Shown one piece after another: positions 1 through 4,718 of a stretch of 7,019 nucleotides of DNA. The notes beneath the pieces are model-generated. The model was not told where the DNA came from, did not search any database, and saw only the letters and a list, made by a program, of their open reading frames with translations. The stretch is taken from contig CAZXTL010000047.1 in the NCBI GenBank assembly GCA_964643725.1, positions 1 through 7,019 of the forward strand, read 5' to 3'. Source of the DNA: DYQY01 sp964643725. Its GTDB lineage: Bacteria; Margulisbacteria; Riflemargulisbacteria; GWF2-35-9; DYQY01. The position numbers and the translations under genes are program-made. Within the stretch, counting starts at the first letter, position 1. Every line of letters begins with the position of its first letter.

Positions 1-182
1 TACAGGTATTAGAAAAGATAATGCAGTTTGACAGAACGCAGAGAGTTGTTATGATTAGTGCATTAGGTAGCAAAGAAAAGGTAAAGACAGCAATGCTTCT
101 AGGTGCAAAGTATTTTATTGTTAAGCCTTTCAAGGCTGAAGATGTTTTTAGAATACTTTCTTTCGTTGTAACAAAATACTAA
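1..182 (+). CDS. CheY-like response regulator receiver, C-terminal fragment
   Basis: The window opens inside a gene whose first complete codon is at position 3; 59 residues remain before the TAA at 180-182. They read as the second half of a receiver domain. A hydrophobic strand VVMISALG carries the conserved Ser/Thr switch position followed by Ala. After it come a helix with the typical LLGA segment and the strand FIVKPF, where the Lys-Pro pair contains the invariant lysine of the active site. The protein stops right after the last helix, so no output domain follows the receiver, which fits a stand-alone CheY. The phosphorylated Asp lies upstream of the window and cannot be checked. The next gene starts 13 bases later and encodes CheX, a phosphatase of CheY-P, which supports a chemotaxis role. 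A multidomain regulator with its output domain at the N-terminus remains possible. Confidence 0.88.
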   Translation, partial: QVLEKIMQFDRTQRVVMISALGSKEKVKTAMLLGAKYFIVKPFKAEDVFRILSFVVTKY

Positions 183-195
183 TTAAGGATAATAG

Positions 196-678
196 ATGGG
201 CGCTAAAGAAGACATAACCGTAGCATTATATGGTTCAACCAAAATGGTTTTAAAGGAATATGTTGATAATATAACTGTCCAGTTTGGCGAGGTTAATATT
301 GGCACAAGTCAAACAAGGCCAATAAATGTTAGGGGATGTGCTTCTCTTATTAATCTTGTTGGTGAAGTTAAAGGTAAAGTGTTGATTGACCTTCCATTAG
401 AAACAGCATTAAAGATAACTTCTGTGATGAATGAGGAAGAGTTAACTGAATTTAATGATACAGTCAGTATGACTATTAATGAATTGGCAAATATGATAGT
501 AGGCAATGCAATTAATAGGTTGGTTGATAATGGTGTTGATGTTGATATTTCCATTCCTTCTTTTATATATGGTAAAGAGGTGTCTTTATATTCTTCTGAG
601 GCATCGGATATAATTGTAGTTCCAGTTGTAACCTCATTAGGAGATTTGTTTATTACGATAGCTATTTCATCAAAGTAA
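196..678 (+). CDS. cheX: Chemotaxis protein CheX (CheY-P phosphatase)
   Basis: 160 residues, about the usual length of CheX. Proteins of the CheC/CheX/FliY group remove phosphate from CheY-P and so end the signal to the flagellar motor; CheX works in the cytoplasm as a dimer. The active-site helix is visible at residues 91-110: NELANMIVGNA carries the ExxN pair (Glu96, Asn99) that in this family positions the attacking water. Before it is the strand/turn segment GEVKGKVLIDLP (56-67) and the helix ALKITSVM (71-78), both typical of CheX. Only one ExxN motif is present, as in CheX; CheC has two. Start: the ATG has AAGGA (185-189) six bases upstream. It follows a CheY-like gene by 13 bases, so the phosphatase and its probable substrate are co-transcribed. 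Confident in family; the partner CheY is inferred from position. Confidence 0.9.
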   Translation: MGAKEDITVALYGSTKMVLKEYVDNITVQFGEVNIGTSQTRPINVRGCASLINLVGEVKGKVLIDLPLETALKITSVMNEEELTEFNDTVSMTINELANMIVGNAINRLVDNGVDVDISIPSFIYGKEVSLYSSEASDIIVVPVVTSLGDLFITIAISSK

Positions 679-689
679 CTCCTTTTGCT

Positions 690-717
690 TTGCTCAGCTT
701 GAAATAAAGTGTATAAT
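690..717 (+). promoter_or_regulatory. Sigma-70-type promoter for the bactofilin gene
   Basis: A perfect -10 box TATAAT lies at 712-717. A mediocre -35 candidate, TTGCTC at 690-695, stands 16 bases upstream. Transcription would start near 724-725, which is the bactofilin ATG itself (725), so the mRNA would be leaderless or nearly so. No Shine-Dalgarno sequence is present before that ATG, which agrees with this. Confidence 0.55.
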
Positions 718-724
718 TTTCATC

Positions 725-1102
725 ATGAAAGTAATTAAGCCAGATTATCATGTAGACGATACCATTCAAACAATAGTTGGTTTTGATTCCATTCTTACGG
801 GTGTTATTAATACAGAATTTTCTATTAGATTAGAGGGAGATTTTTCTGGAGAGATAAGATCACAGGGCAGTGTTTTCGTCGGACACAAGAGTAAGATAAA
901 AGGGAATATTAGTGCTTTAAGACTTATAGTCCAAGGCGAGATTCTCGGAGATGTGGACGTAGTAGAAAGTATTGAAATAATGAGAACAGGAACAATAATC
1001 GGTGATATTTTCGGTAAGAAACTTATCATTGATGAAGGGGCAACTTTTAAGGGTAATGTTAATATGGACGTTATCTCCCCAAGTAAAATAAAAGAAGTTT
1101 AG
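725..1102 (+). CDS. Bactofilin family cytoskeletal protein
   Basis: 125 residues, a normal size for bactofilins, which polymerise without nucleotide into membrane-associated filaments and act in cell shape, polarity or appendage placement. The core (about residues 18-117) is a series of short beta strands with recurring glycines in the pattern of a beta-helix: GFDSILTGVI, LEGDFSGEI, GSVFVG, SKIKGNISA, LIVQGEILGDV, GTIIGDIFGKKLIIDEGATFKGNV. Each turn has the family's hydrophobic-x-G rhythm. N- and C-terminal tails are short and polar, and there is no membrane segment. The ATG is the only plausible start: no SD motif precedes it and a TATAAT box ends seven bases upstream, so translation may be leaderless. 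rsmI starts one base after the stop, so the two are probably one transcript. Its partner process in this cell cannot be told from the window. Confidence 0.9.
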   Translation: MKVIKPDYHVDDTIQTIVGFDSILTGVINTEFSIRLEGDFSGEIRSQGSVFVGHKSKIKGNISALRLIVQGEILGDVDVVESIEIMRTGTIIGDIFGKKLIIDEGATFKGNVNMDVISPSKIKEV

Positions 1103-1103
1103 T

Positions 1104-1787
1104 TTGAACTCCAAATTATATGTCTGCGGAAATCATCTTGGGAATATAGAGGATATCCCTTCGCGTACAGTTAAAGCGCTTAAGTCAGCTGATCTTATTT
1201 TTTGTGAAGACACTAGGACAATAGGTATTTTGCTGGCTGCTTTGGCGATAAAAGATAAGAAACTTGTTTCATATTTCGACCATAATGAACGGAGCAGGAC
1301 AGACGCTCTTAAGCAAAGACTTGAAAACGAAGAGCTAGTTATTGCTCTTATAAGTGAAGCTGGCATGCCAATGATCGCTGATCCTGGGTATCATATTATT
1401 AATCTTTTTCATGAACTCAATCTTTCCATAGAAGTTATACCAGGACCAACCGCTTGTATTTCTGCCTTGGTTTTGTCAGGGTTTTCTCTGGATGGGTTTC
1501 GGTTTGTAGGTTTTTGGCCAAGGAAGAAGGGGCAACAAGGGAAGTTAGTGGCAGAACTTTTAGAGGAGAAGATGCCGTTAGTATTTTATGAGTCACCAAA
1601 AAGGATAACAAAAACATTGGAGACGATAATGTCATTTTCGGCTGATGTTGATGTTTTTGTGGTAAAAGAATTAACAAAAAGATATGAGCAATATTGGAAA
1701 GGCTCCGTGAGTGATGTTTTTAGAGAGGTTTCTAAAAAGGAGCAAAAAGGTGAATTTACAGTTGTATTGCAAGCAAGCAGAAAATAA
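1104..1787 (+). CDS. rsmI: 16S rRNA (cytidine-2'-O-)-methyltransferase RsmI, short form
   Basis: 227 residues of the tetrapyrrole-methylase fold. RsmI uses SAM to methylate the ribose of C1402 (E. coli numbering) in the decoding centre of 16S rRNA. Family motifs appear in order: LGNIEDI (12-18), CEDTR (34-38), HNE (60-62), SEAGMPMIADPGY (84-96), IPGPT (113-117), FVGFWPRK (134-141), FYESPKR (161-167), ELTKRYEQYWKG (189-200), KGEFTVVL (215-222). Two spots differ from the common form: VATPIGNLED reads VCGNHLGNIED, and DAGTP reads EAGMP. The protein ends right after the catalytic domain, whereas many RsmI proteins are about 270-290 residues with a C-terminal helix-turn-helix extension. Start: TTG at 1104, one base after the bactofilin stop, with purine-rich AAAAGAAG upstream; no ATG fits. 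Coupled translation is likely. Confidence 0.9.
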   Translation: MNSKLYVCGNHLGNIEDIPSRTVKALKSADLIFCEDTRTIGILLAALAIKDKKLVSYFDHNERSRTDALKQRLENEELVIALISEAGMPMIADPGYHIINLFHELNLSIEVIPGPTACISALVLSGFSLDGFRFVGFWPRKKGQQGKLVAELLEEKMPLVFYESPKRITKTLETIMSFSADVDVFVVKELTKRYEQYWKGSVSDVFREVSKKEQKGEFTVVLQASRK

Positions 1788-1796
1788 GTCTTTTCC

Positions 1797-1884
1797 TTCA
1801 TCAGATGTTGGTGGAAGTTTATGCAGATTAAGAGTGGAACTTTTTTTGACAGATATTTGTATTAATATATGAGCTTCTGATGAA
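1797..1884. repeat. 9-bp inverted repeat flanking the sigma-gene promoter and start codon
   Basis: TTCATCAGA at 1797-1805 and its exact reverse complement TCTGATGAA at 1876-1884 lie 70 bases apart. The right arm contains the ATG of the sigma-factor gene (1880-1882); the left arm lies upstream of the putative ECF promoter. Only RNA reading through from rsmI would hold both arms and could fold over the start codon. The role is speculative and the repeat could be chance. Confidence 0.4.
1836..1862 (+). promoter_or_regulatory. Putative ECF-sigma promoter (autoregulatory) for the sigma gene
   Basis: GGAAC at 1836-1840 (in context TGGAACT) is followed after 16 bases by TTGTAT at 1857-1862. GGAAC is the classic -35 core recognised by ECF sigma factors, and the TGTA in the downstream element resembles the CGTA seen in many ECF -10 boxes. 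The same two elements with the same 16-base spacing recur before the first LTxxQ gene. The start point would fall near 1868-1870, giving a leader of about 10 bases without an SD motif. An embedded TTGACA (1846-1851) could be a housekeeping -35, but the best -10 for it (TATATG, 1866-1871) is only 14 bases away. Confidence 0.55.
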
Positions 1885-2407
1885 AGTAACCGACAAAGTT
1901 TTGACACATTTTCTTGCCGGTGACATGCAGGCCTTTCAGCAGATATACGAATCCACAAAAAGCTTCGTGTATAACACGGTTTATAAAATGGTCTTAAATA
2001 AGCAGGAGTCAGAAGACTTAATGCATGATGTTTATGTAAAGGTTTATGAAAAACGATCCACGTATAACAAAGAATACAGTATTAATACGTGGATAAACAG
2101 GATCGCGGTTAATCATGTGATTAATCATTTGAATAGGCAAAATAATTTTATAAAGAAGATGCAGGATATTAGTTTTTTTTATAAGCAACATAGCGTTGAA
2201 GTGAAAGAGCAAGAGGATACTGCTCTTAAGTTGCTAGAAGGGCTTGATGCAAAATATCGGATACCAATAGTCTTGAAGGATATTCAAGAGTTAAGTTACG
2301 AAGAGGTTGCACAGACTATGAATTTGCCGATTGGCACTATCAGGTCAAGGCTTAATCGAGGCAGGAAGCAGTTAAGGAAATTATATGAACAGGAGGTACT
2401 AAAGTGA
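1880..2407 (+). CDS. ECF-family RNA polymerase sigma factor
   Basis: 175 residues, the normal ECF size with only regions sigma-2 and sigma-4. Sigma-2 spans about 20-87: the stretch ESEDLMHDVYVKVYE (43-57) matches the core-binding region 2.2, and TWINRIAVNHVINHLNR (70-86) matches the end of region 2 that contacts the -10. A linker of about 30 residues follows. Sigma-4 spans about 116-168: LDAKYRIPIVLKDIQELSYEEVAQTMNLPIGTIRSRLNRGRKQL, shown here in pieces LSYEEVAQTM (138-147) and GTIRSRLNRGR (152-162), is the helix-turn-helix that reads the -35 element. No SD precedes the ATG. The stop overlaps the start of the next gene by four bases (GTGA), so the two proteins are made together, as is usual for ECF sigma and anti-sigma pairs. 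A GGAAC promoter pattern upstream suggests self-activation. The signal it answers is unknown. Confidence 0.93.
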   Translation: MKVTDKVLTHFLAGDMQAFQQIYESTKSFVYNTVYKMVLNKQESEDLMHDVYVKVYEKRSTYNKEYSINTWINRIAVNHVINHLNRQNNFIKKMQDISFFYKQHSVEVKEQEDTALKLLEGLDAKYRIPIVLKDIQELSYEEVAQTMNLPIGTIRSRLNRGRKQLRKLYEQEVLK

Positions 2408-2709
2408 GAAATAGTTATGAAGAAATGATAGAACTTTTGCATACAAATGAAGCAGTACCTGATGAGATATTTAATAAGGTTATTTTTTCTATTCAGAATA
2501 ATCAAGAGAAACAACTAGCAAAAAAGACAACTAGTATTATGGTTGTTTTGAGTCCTTTGCTGACCAGCTTTATTGTTGTAGTTATGTTTTTGGGTATTAA
2601 TGGGATTAACATAAGGAAAGCATCCGAGGGTGAGTTTTTACTTAAAGTCTATGATCAAGGATATTCAGATAAATATATTTTAAATATTAATGAAGAGTTT
2701 ATTTTTTAA
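2404..2709 (+). CDS. Probable single-pass membrane anti-sigma factor
   Basis: 101 residues, GTG start overlapping the sigma stop by four bases; the GGAGG-like AGGAGG within the sigma gene's end (2391-2396) serves as its ribosome binding site. Residues 1-40 are charged and helical with VPDEIFNKVIFSIQ (18-31), which resembles the N-terminal sigma-binding helix pattern of anti-sigma factors. A hydrophobic stretch (about 43-68) is a single membrane span. About 33 residues follow (69-101), probably outside the membrane. There are no cysteines and no HxxxCxxC zinc motif, so it is not a ZAS-type anti-sigma factor. I recognise no domain with certainty; the role rests on the overlap with the sigma gene, size and topology. 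Small one-span anti-sigma factors such as CnrY (about 95 residues) are a known precedent. It could instead be an unrelated small membrane protein. Confidence 0.65.
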   Translation: MRNSYEEMIELLHTNEAVPDEIFNKVIFSIQNNQEKQLAKKTTSIMVVLSPLLTSFIVVVMFLGINGINIRKASEGEFLLKVYDQGYSDKYILNINEEFIF

Positions 2710-2721
2710 TTTTGGGAAAAT

Positions 2722-2751
2722 GGAACTATTTGTAATCAACAGTTGTATAAT
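2722..2751 (+). promoter_or_regulatory. Putative ECF-sigma promoter (with overlapping TATAAT) for the LTxxQ genes
   Basis: GGAAC at 2722-2726 (context TGGAACT) and TTGTAT at 2743-2748 are 16 bases apart, the same elements and spacing as before the sigma gene. A perfect TATAAT at 2746-2751 overlaps the second element, so housekeeping polymerase may also use the site, though no good -35 for it is seen. A transcript starting near 2755 would carry the strong SD at 2761-2768. Confidence 0.55.
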
Positions 2752-2772
2752 TTAATAAATAAGGAGGGTCAA

Positions 2773-3276
2773 ATGAAAATAGTAAGTAGAAGTTTAATGG
2801 TTCTAGGAGTAGCTGGCATGCTTTTTGCTATGCCACCAGGAAAAGATTCTGATAAATCTTGTATGTCCAACTCAGGTGATAAAAATTATAAAGAGTCTGG
2901 GATGATGCATAACAAAATGTTTAAAGATTTAGATTTATCTAAGGATCAACAGGCAAAAATTAAAGAAATTATGAAGAAGCATAAATCAGAAGGTAAAGAT
3001 AAAGAGGGATGCCCAAACATAATGGATTCCAGAAAAGCATTAATGGATGAATTGGATTCTGATAAGCCTTCAGAGCAGAAGGTCAAAGAACTTAAGAAAG
3101 AAATTATTAGTATTCAAGAAAAGAAGTTAGATGAAATGATCACTATGAAAAAAGAAATGGATAGTGTTTTAACTAAGGAGCAGATTAAAAAGTTAAAAGA
3201 ATTGAAAGCAAAGAAAATGGCAAAAGAACATAAAGAAGGTAAAAAGATGATGATGGAAGATGGGGACAAGATGTAA
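2773..3276 (+). CDS. Secreted LTxxQ-motif (Spy/CpxP-like) protein, Met/His-rich
   Basis: 167 residues from the ATG at 2773, chosen because AAGGAGGG (2761-2768) stands just upstream and residue 1 opens a signal peptide; a TTG start ten codons earlier would overlap the promoter. Residues 1-19 (MKIVSRSLMVLGVAGMLFA) are an export signal with probable cleavage after Ala19. The rest is charged and almost wholly helical. Two LTxxQ-type motifs mark the Spy/CpxP/ZraP superfamily of periplasmic chaperones and metal sensors: LSKDQ (55-59) and LTKEQ (133-137), 78 residues apart. Met and His cluster at both ends (GMMHNKMF, 43-50; EHKEGKKMMM, 152-161), and there are two cysteines (30, 80), which hints at metal binding. 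It follows the sigma/anti-sigma pair by 63 bases and has a matching ECF-type promoter. It may be the signal sensor or a regulon product. Confidence 0.82.
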   Translation: MKIVSRSLMVLGVAGMLFAMPPGKDSDKSCMSNSGDKNYKESGMMHNKMFKDLDLSKDQQAKIKEIMKKHKSEGKDKEGCPNIMDSRKALMDELDSDKPSEQKVKELKKEIISIQEKKLDEMITMKKEMDSVLTKEQIKKLKELKAKKMAKEHKEGKKMMMEDGDKM

Positions 3277-3321
3277 TCGTCATCATCAATGTTTGGGATA
3301 GGAGTACATTAGGAGGGGAAA

Positions 3322-3792
3322 ATGAAGGTAGCTGGTAAGAGTTTAATTGTTTTGGGGCTTGTTAGTATGCTTTTTGCTGTAGAGCCTACAAGGAATATGG
3401 ATGGTAGGCCAAATAATATGTCTGGCGACCTACAACAAAAGAGGATTATGGAAAATGGTGGTCTTTCTTCTGAGCAGCACGCAAAGATTAAAGAAATACA
3501 CGATAGGTATAGGTTAGAAAATAAAGATTCCTCAGATAAATTATTGGCAAAAAGAGCAGAGTTGATGAAAGAAATGGAGGCTACTCCGCGTTCAAATGCT
3601 AATATTAGTAAGCTTAAAGATGAGATGGCAGTCCTTCAAGATAAGATGAAAATTAACAGAGAAACCCTAAAGAAGGAAACGGATAGCGTCTATACTCCAG
3701 AGCAGCTTACAAAGCGTAATGAGCGTATGGCAGAACAAGCAGCGAAAGCTAAGAAAGCAAAAGAAGAAAGAGAAGCCGCACAAGCAAAATAA
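3322..3792 (+). CDS. Secreted LTxxQ-motif (Spy/CpxP-like) protein, second paralogue
   Basis: 156 residues; the ATG has a strong SD AGGAGGGG (3311-3318). Its signal peptide (MKVAGKSLIVLGLVSMLFA, cut probably after 19) is nearly the same as in the previous gene, and the two motifs are LSSEQ (48-52) and YTPEQ (124-128), 76 apart. The segment AKIKEI follows the first motif in both proteins. Residues 70-150 are long charged helices, ending in a Lys/Ala/Glu-rich tail (about 134-156) that may form a coiled coil or stay unfolded. Unlike its neighbour it has no cysteine and no Met/His clusters, so the paralogues probably do different jobs. Only 45 bases separate the genes and no promoter pattern is seen between them, so I infer one transcript ending at the hairpin just downstream. 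Likely origin: tandem duplication followed by divergence. Confidence 0.8.
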   Translation: MKVAGKSLIVLGLVSMLFAVEPTRNMDGRPNNMSGDLQQKRIMENGGLSSEQHAKIKEIHDRYRLENKDSSDKLLAKRAELMKEMEATPRSNANISKLKDEMAVLQDKMKINRETLKKETDSVYTPEQLTKRNERMAEQAAKAKKAKEEREAAQAK

Positions 3793-3819
3793 TTCTTTTG
3801 AAGTTGATTAGGATTTTTA

Positions 3820-3847
3820 AAAAAGCCCCCATTTTTGGGGGCTTTTT
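3820..3847. terminator. Rho-independent terminator, likely bidirectional
   Basis: A 12-bp stem with a TTTT loop (3832-3835): AAAAAGCCCCCA pairs with TGGGGGCTTTTT. It begins 28 bases after the second LTxxQ gene. The + strand ends in a T run and the minus strand does too, so it can also stop transcription from the tRNA gene on the opposite strand. Confidence 0.9.
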
Positions 3848-3935
3848 ATTTTAATACGAATACATATGACTGATACTTGTTTTCTGACTTATATGCATGT
3901 CATTTGTTATTATTGGTTTGGCTGTCAGCCGTTTT

Positions 3936-4020
3936 TGGTGCTGCGGAAGAGACTCGAACTCTTACACCGTTAAGCACTAGCCCCTCAAGCTAGCGTGTCT
4001 ACCAATTCCACCACCGCAGC
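3936..4020 (-). tRNA. tRNA-Leu (anticodon GAG)
   Basis: Read on the minus strand, 4020 to 3936 gives a full class II tRNA of 85 bases with an encoded CCA end (3936-3938) and discriminator A (3939). The acceptor stem GCTGCGG (4014-4020) pairs with CCGCAGC (3940-3946), 7 of 7. The D arm has TGGTAGACAC, and the T arm has GTTCGAGTC. The anticodon stem CTAGC/GCTAG encloses the loop TTGAGGG with anticodon GAG at 3984-3986, reading CUC and CUU. The extra variable arm (TGCTTAACGGTGT region) and the discriminator A are what leucyl-tRNA synthetase expects. It is the only minus-strand gene here and lies between the second and third LTxxQ genes. No clear promoter is seen upstream of it. Confidence 0.96.
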
Positions 4021-4237
4021 AAATTAAGAATAAGTATCTTTAAGAATACTACAATAAAAAACTCTTATCGTTAGATGCAGTCTCGACGAAGTCTTGACGA
4101 AGACGGAAACAACAGCTAACACAGATAATAGTACCATAGATATAATAATAACTTTTAGAAAAAAATCAAATAGTATTGATGTAAAGTTTTGTGAGTGGTA
4201 TTTGTCAGGATAAAAAATAGCTAGAGGGGGAAGTAGT
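4021..4237. other. Intergenic region with no gene; small repeats only
   Basis: This stretch lies between the divergently placed tRNA-Leu and third LTxxQ gene, so it must hold promoters for both, but none is convincing. Seen: TTAAGAATA twice (4024-4032, 4040-4048); a 5-bp hairpin GTCTT-GACG-AAGAC (4091-4104) in a short GACGAAG direct repeat; and TATAAT at 4141-4146 with no good -35. For the LTxxQ gene a weak pair TTGATG (4176-4181) and TATTTG (4199-4204), 17 bases apart, is possible. There is no GGAAC element. The ribosome binding site GAGGGGG (4224-4230) sits seven bases before the ATG. Confidence 0.6.
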
Positions 4238-4663
4238 ATGAAAATAATTAGTAAAGGTTTAATAATTTTAGGAGTAACAAGTATGCTTTTTGCGGTTGTA
4301 CCTTCAGAAGAAGTTGGTGTAACAGGGGATGTAAAGGCAGATGCTTCTTGTTATAAATCATGTGATAGAACGTCAAAGATTTTTTTCAAAGGAATTGAGC
4401 TTTCAGAAGAGCAACAAGCAAAGGCAAAAGAAATCTGCAAGAAGTATAAAGAGGAATTAAATAGCGTTTTAACCGCTGAACAAGCTACTCAAGTTGAGGC
4501 GCAAAAAGCTGAAGTAAAGCCAGCTGTAGAAGCTGCAGTTATAAAGGTAGAGGCGACAGAAATAAAGGTTGCTGAGCCTGAAGTAAAAGAAGAAGCAGTG
4601 ACAGAACAAGCAGTGACAGAAATCGAAGTTAACGTAACAGAACCAGTACAACAAGTAATTTAA
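4238..4663 (+). CDS. Third LTxxQ paralogue, rearranged, with acidic low-complexity tail
   Basis: 141 residues with the same kind of signal peptide as the two upstream paralogues (MKIISKGLIILGVTSMLFA, probable cut after 19). Motifs LSEEQ (55-59) and LTAEQ (78-82) are present, but only 23 residues apart instead of 76-78: the long helical middle found in the other two is missing. The first motif continues QQAKAKEI, like QQAKIKEI of the first paralogue. Two cysteines form CYKSC (38-42) and a third is at 67, so a metal site or disulfide is possible. Residues 85-141 are a low-complexity tail rich in Val, Glu, Ala, Thr and Lys, including an AVTEQ-AVTEI repeat; it is probably unfolded or a spacer. 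The gene stands alone, between the tRNA and its own terminator. The function is unknown; export to the envelope is the safest statement. Confidence 0.75.
   Translation: MKIISKGLIILGVTSMLFAVVPSEEVGVTGDVKADASCYKSCDRTSKIFFKGIELSEEQQAKAKEICKKYKEELNSVLTAEQATQVEAQKAEVKPAVEAAVIKVEATEIKVAEPEVKEEAVTEQAVTEIEVNVTEPVQQVI
4593..4622 (+). repeat. Tandem 15-bp repeat within the third LTxxQ gene
   Basis: Two adjacent copies of AAGCAGTGACAGAAC (4593-4607, 4608-4622), identical at 14 of 15 bases. The period is five codons, so it keeps the frame and encodes AVTEQ then AVTEI. The near identity suggests recent slippage expansion in the low-complexity tail. Confidence 0.85.
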
Positions 4664-4669
4664 TTATAT

Positions 4670-4701
4670 AAAAATAGCTCCTCATTTGAGGAGCTATTTT
4701 T
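4670..4701 (+). terminator. Rho-independent terminator after the third LTxxQ gene
   Basis: A perfect 14-bp stem with the loop ATTT (4684-4687): AAAAATAGCTCCTC pairs with GAGGAGCTATTTTT. It starts seven bases after the stop codon and ends in a T run. The following promoter begins within or right after it. Confidence 0.92.
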
Positions 4702-4702
4702 A

Positions 4703-4711
4703 TGTTATAAT
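4703..4711 (+). promoter_or_regulatory. Extended -10 promoter for the M15 peptidase gene
   Basis: TGTTATAAT at 4703-4711 is a perfect extended -10 (TGnTATAAT). Any -35 contact would lie inside the terminator hairpin (about 4683-4690, e.g. TTTGAG), and none is good, which an extended -10 tolerates. Transcription would start near 4718-4719, at the ATG of the next gene (4719), which has no SD motif. Confidence 0.65.
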
Positions 4712-4718
4712 ACCCACC

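Noticed and set aside
309..1958. Several minus-strand open frames opposite cheX, bactofilin, rsmI and the sigma gene
   Set aside because: They mirror well-recognised + strand genes, have low-complexity Ser/Thr/Ile/Leu compositions typical of antisense frames, and match no family I know.
2743..2772. TTG start ten codons upstream of the first LTxxQ gene
   Set aside because: It lies within the promoter pattern and puts ten residues before the signal peptide; the ATG at 2773 has a strong SD and matches the starts of its two paralogues.
3920..3936. Small hairpin GGCTGTCAGCC followed by a T run on the + strand
   Set aside because: The stem is only four to five bases with a tiny loop and it faces no + strand gene; the strong hairpin at 3820-3847 already ends the operon.
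4686..4718. In-frame TTG upstream extension of the M15 gene
   Set aside because: It would translate the terminator hairpin and the TATAAT box; no ribosome binding site precedes it, and the family N-terminus starts after ATG 4719.
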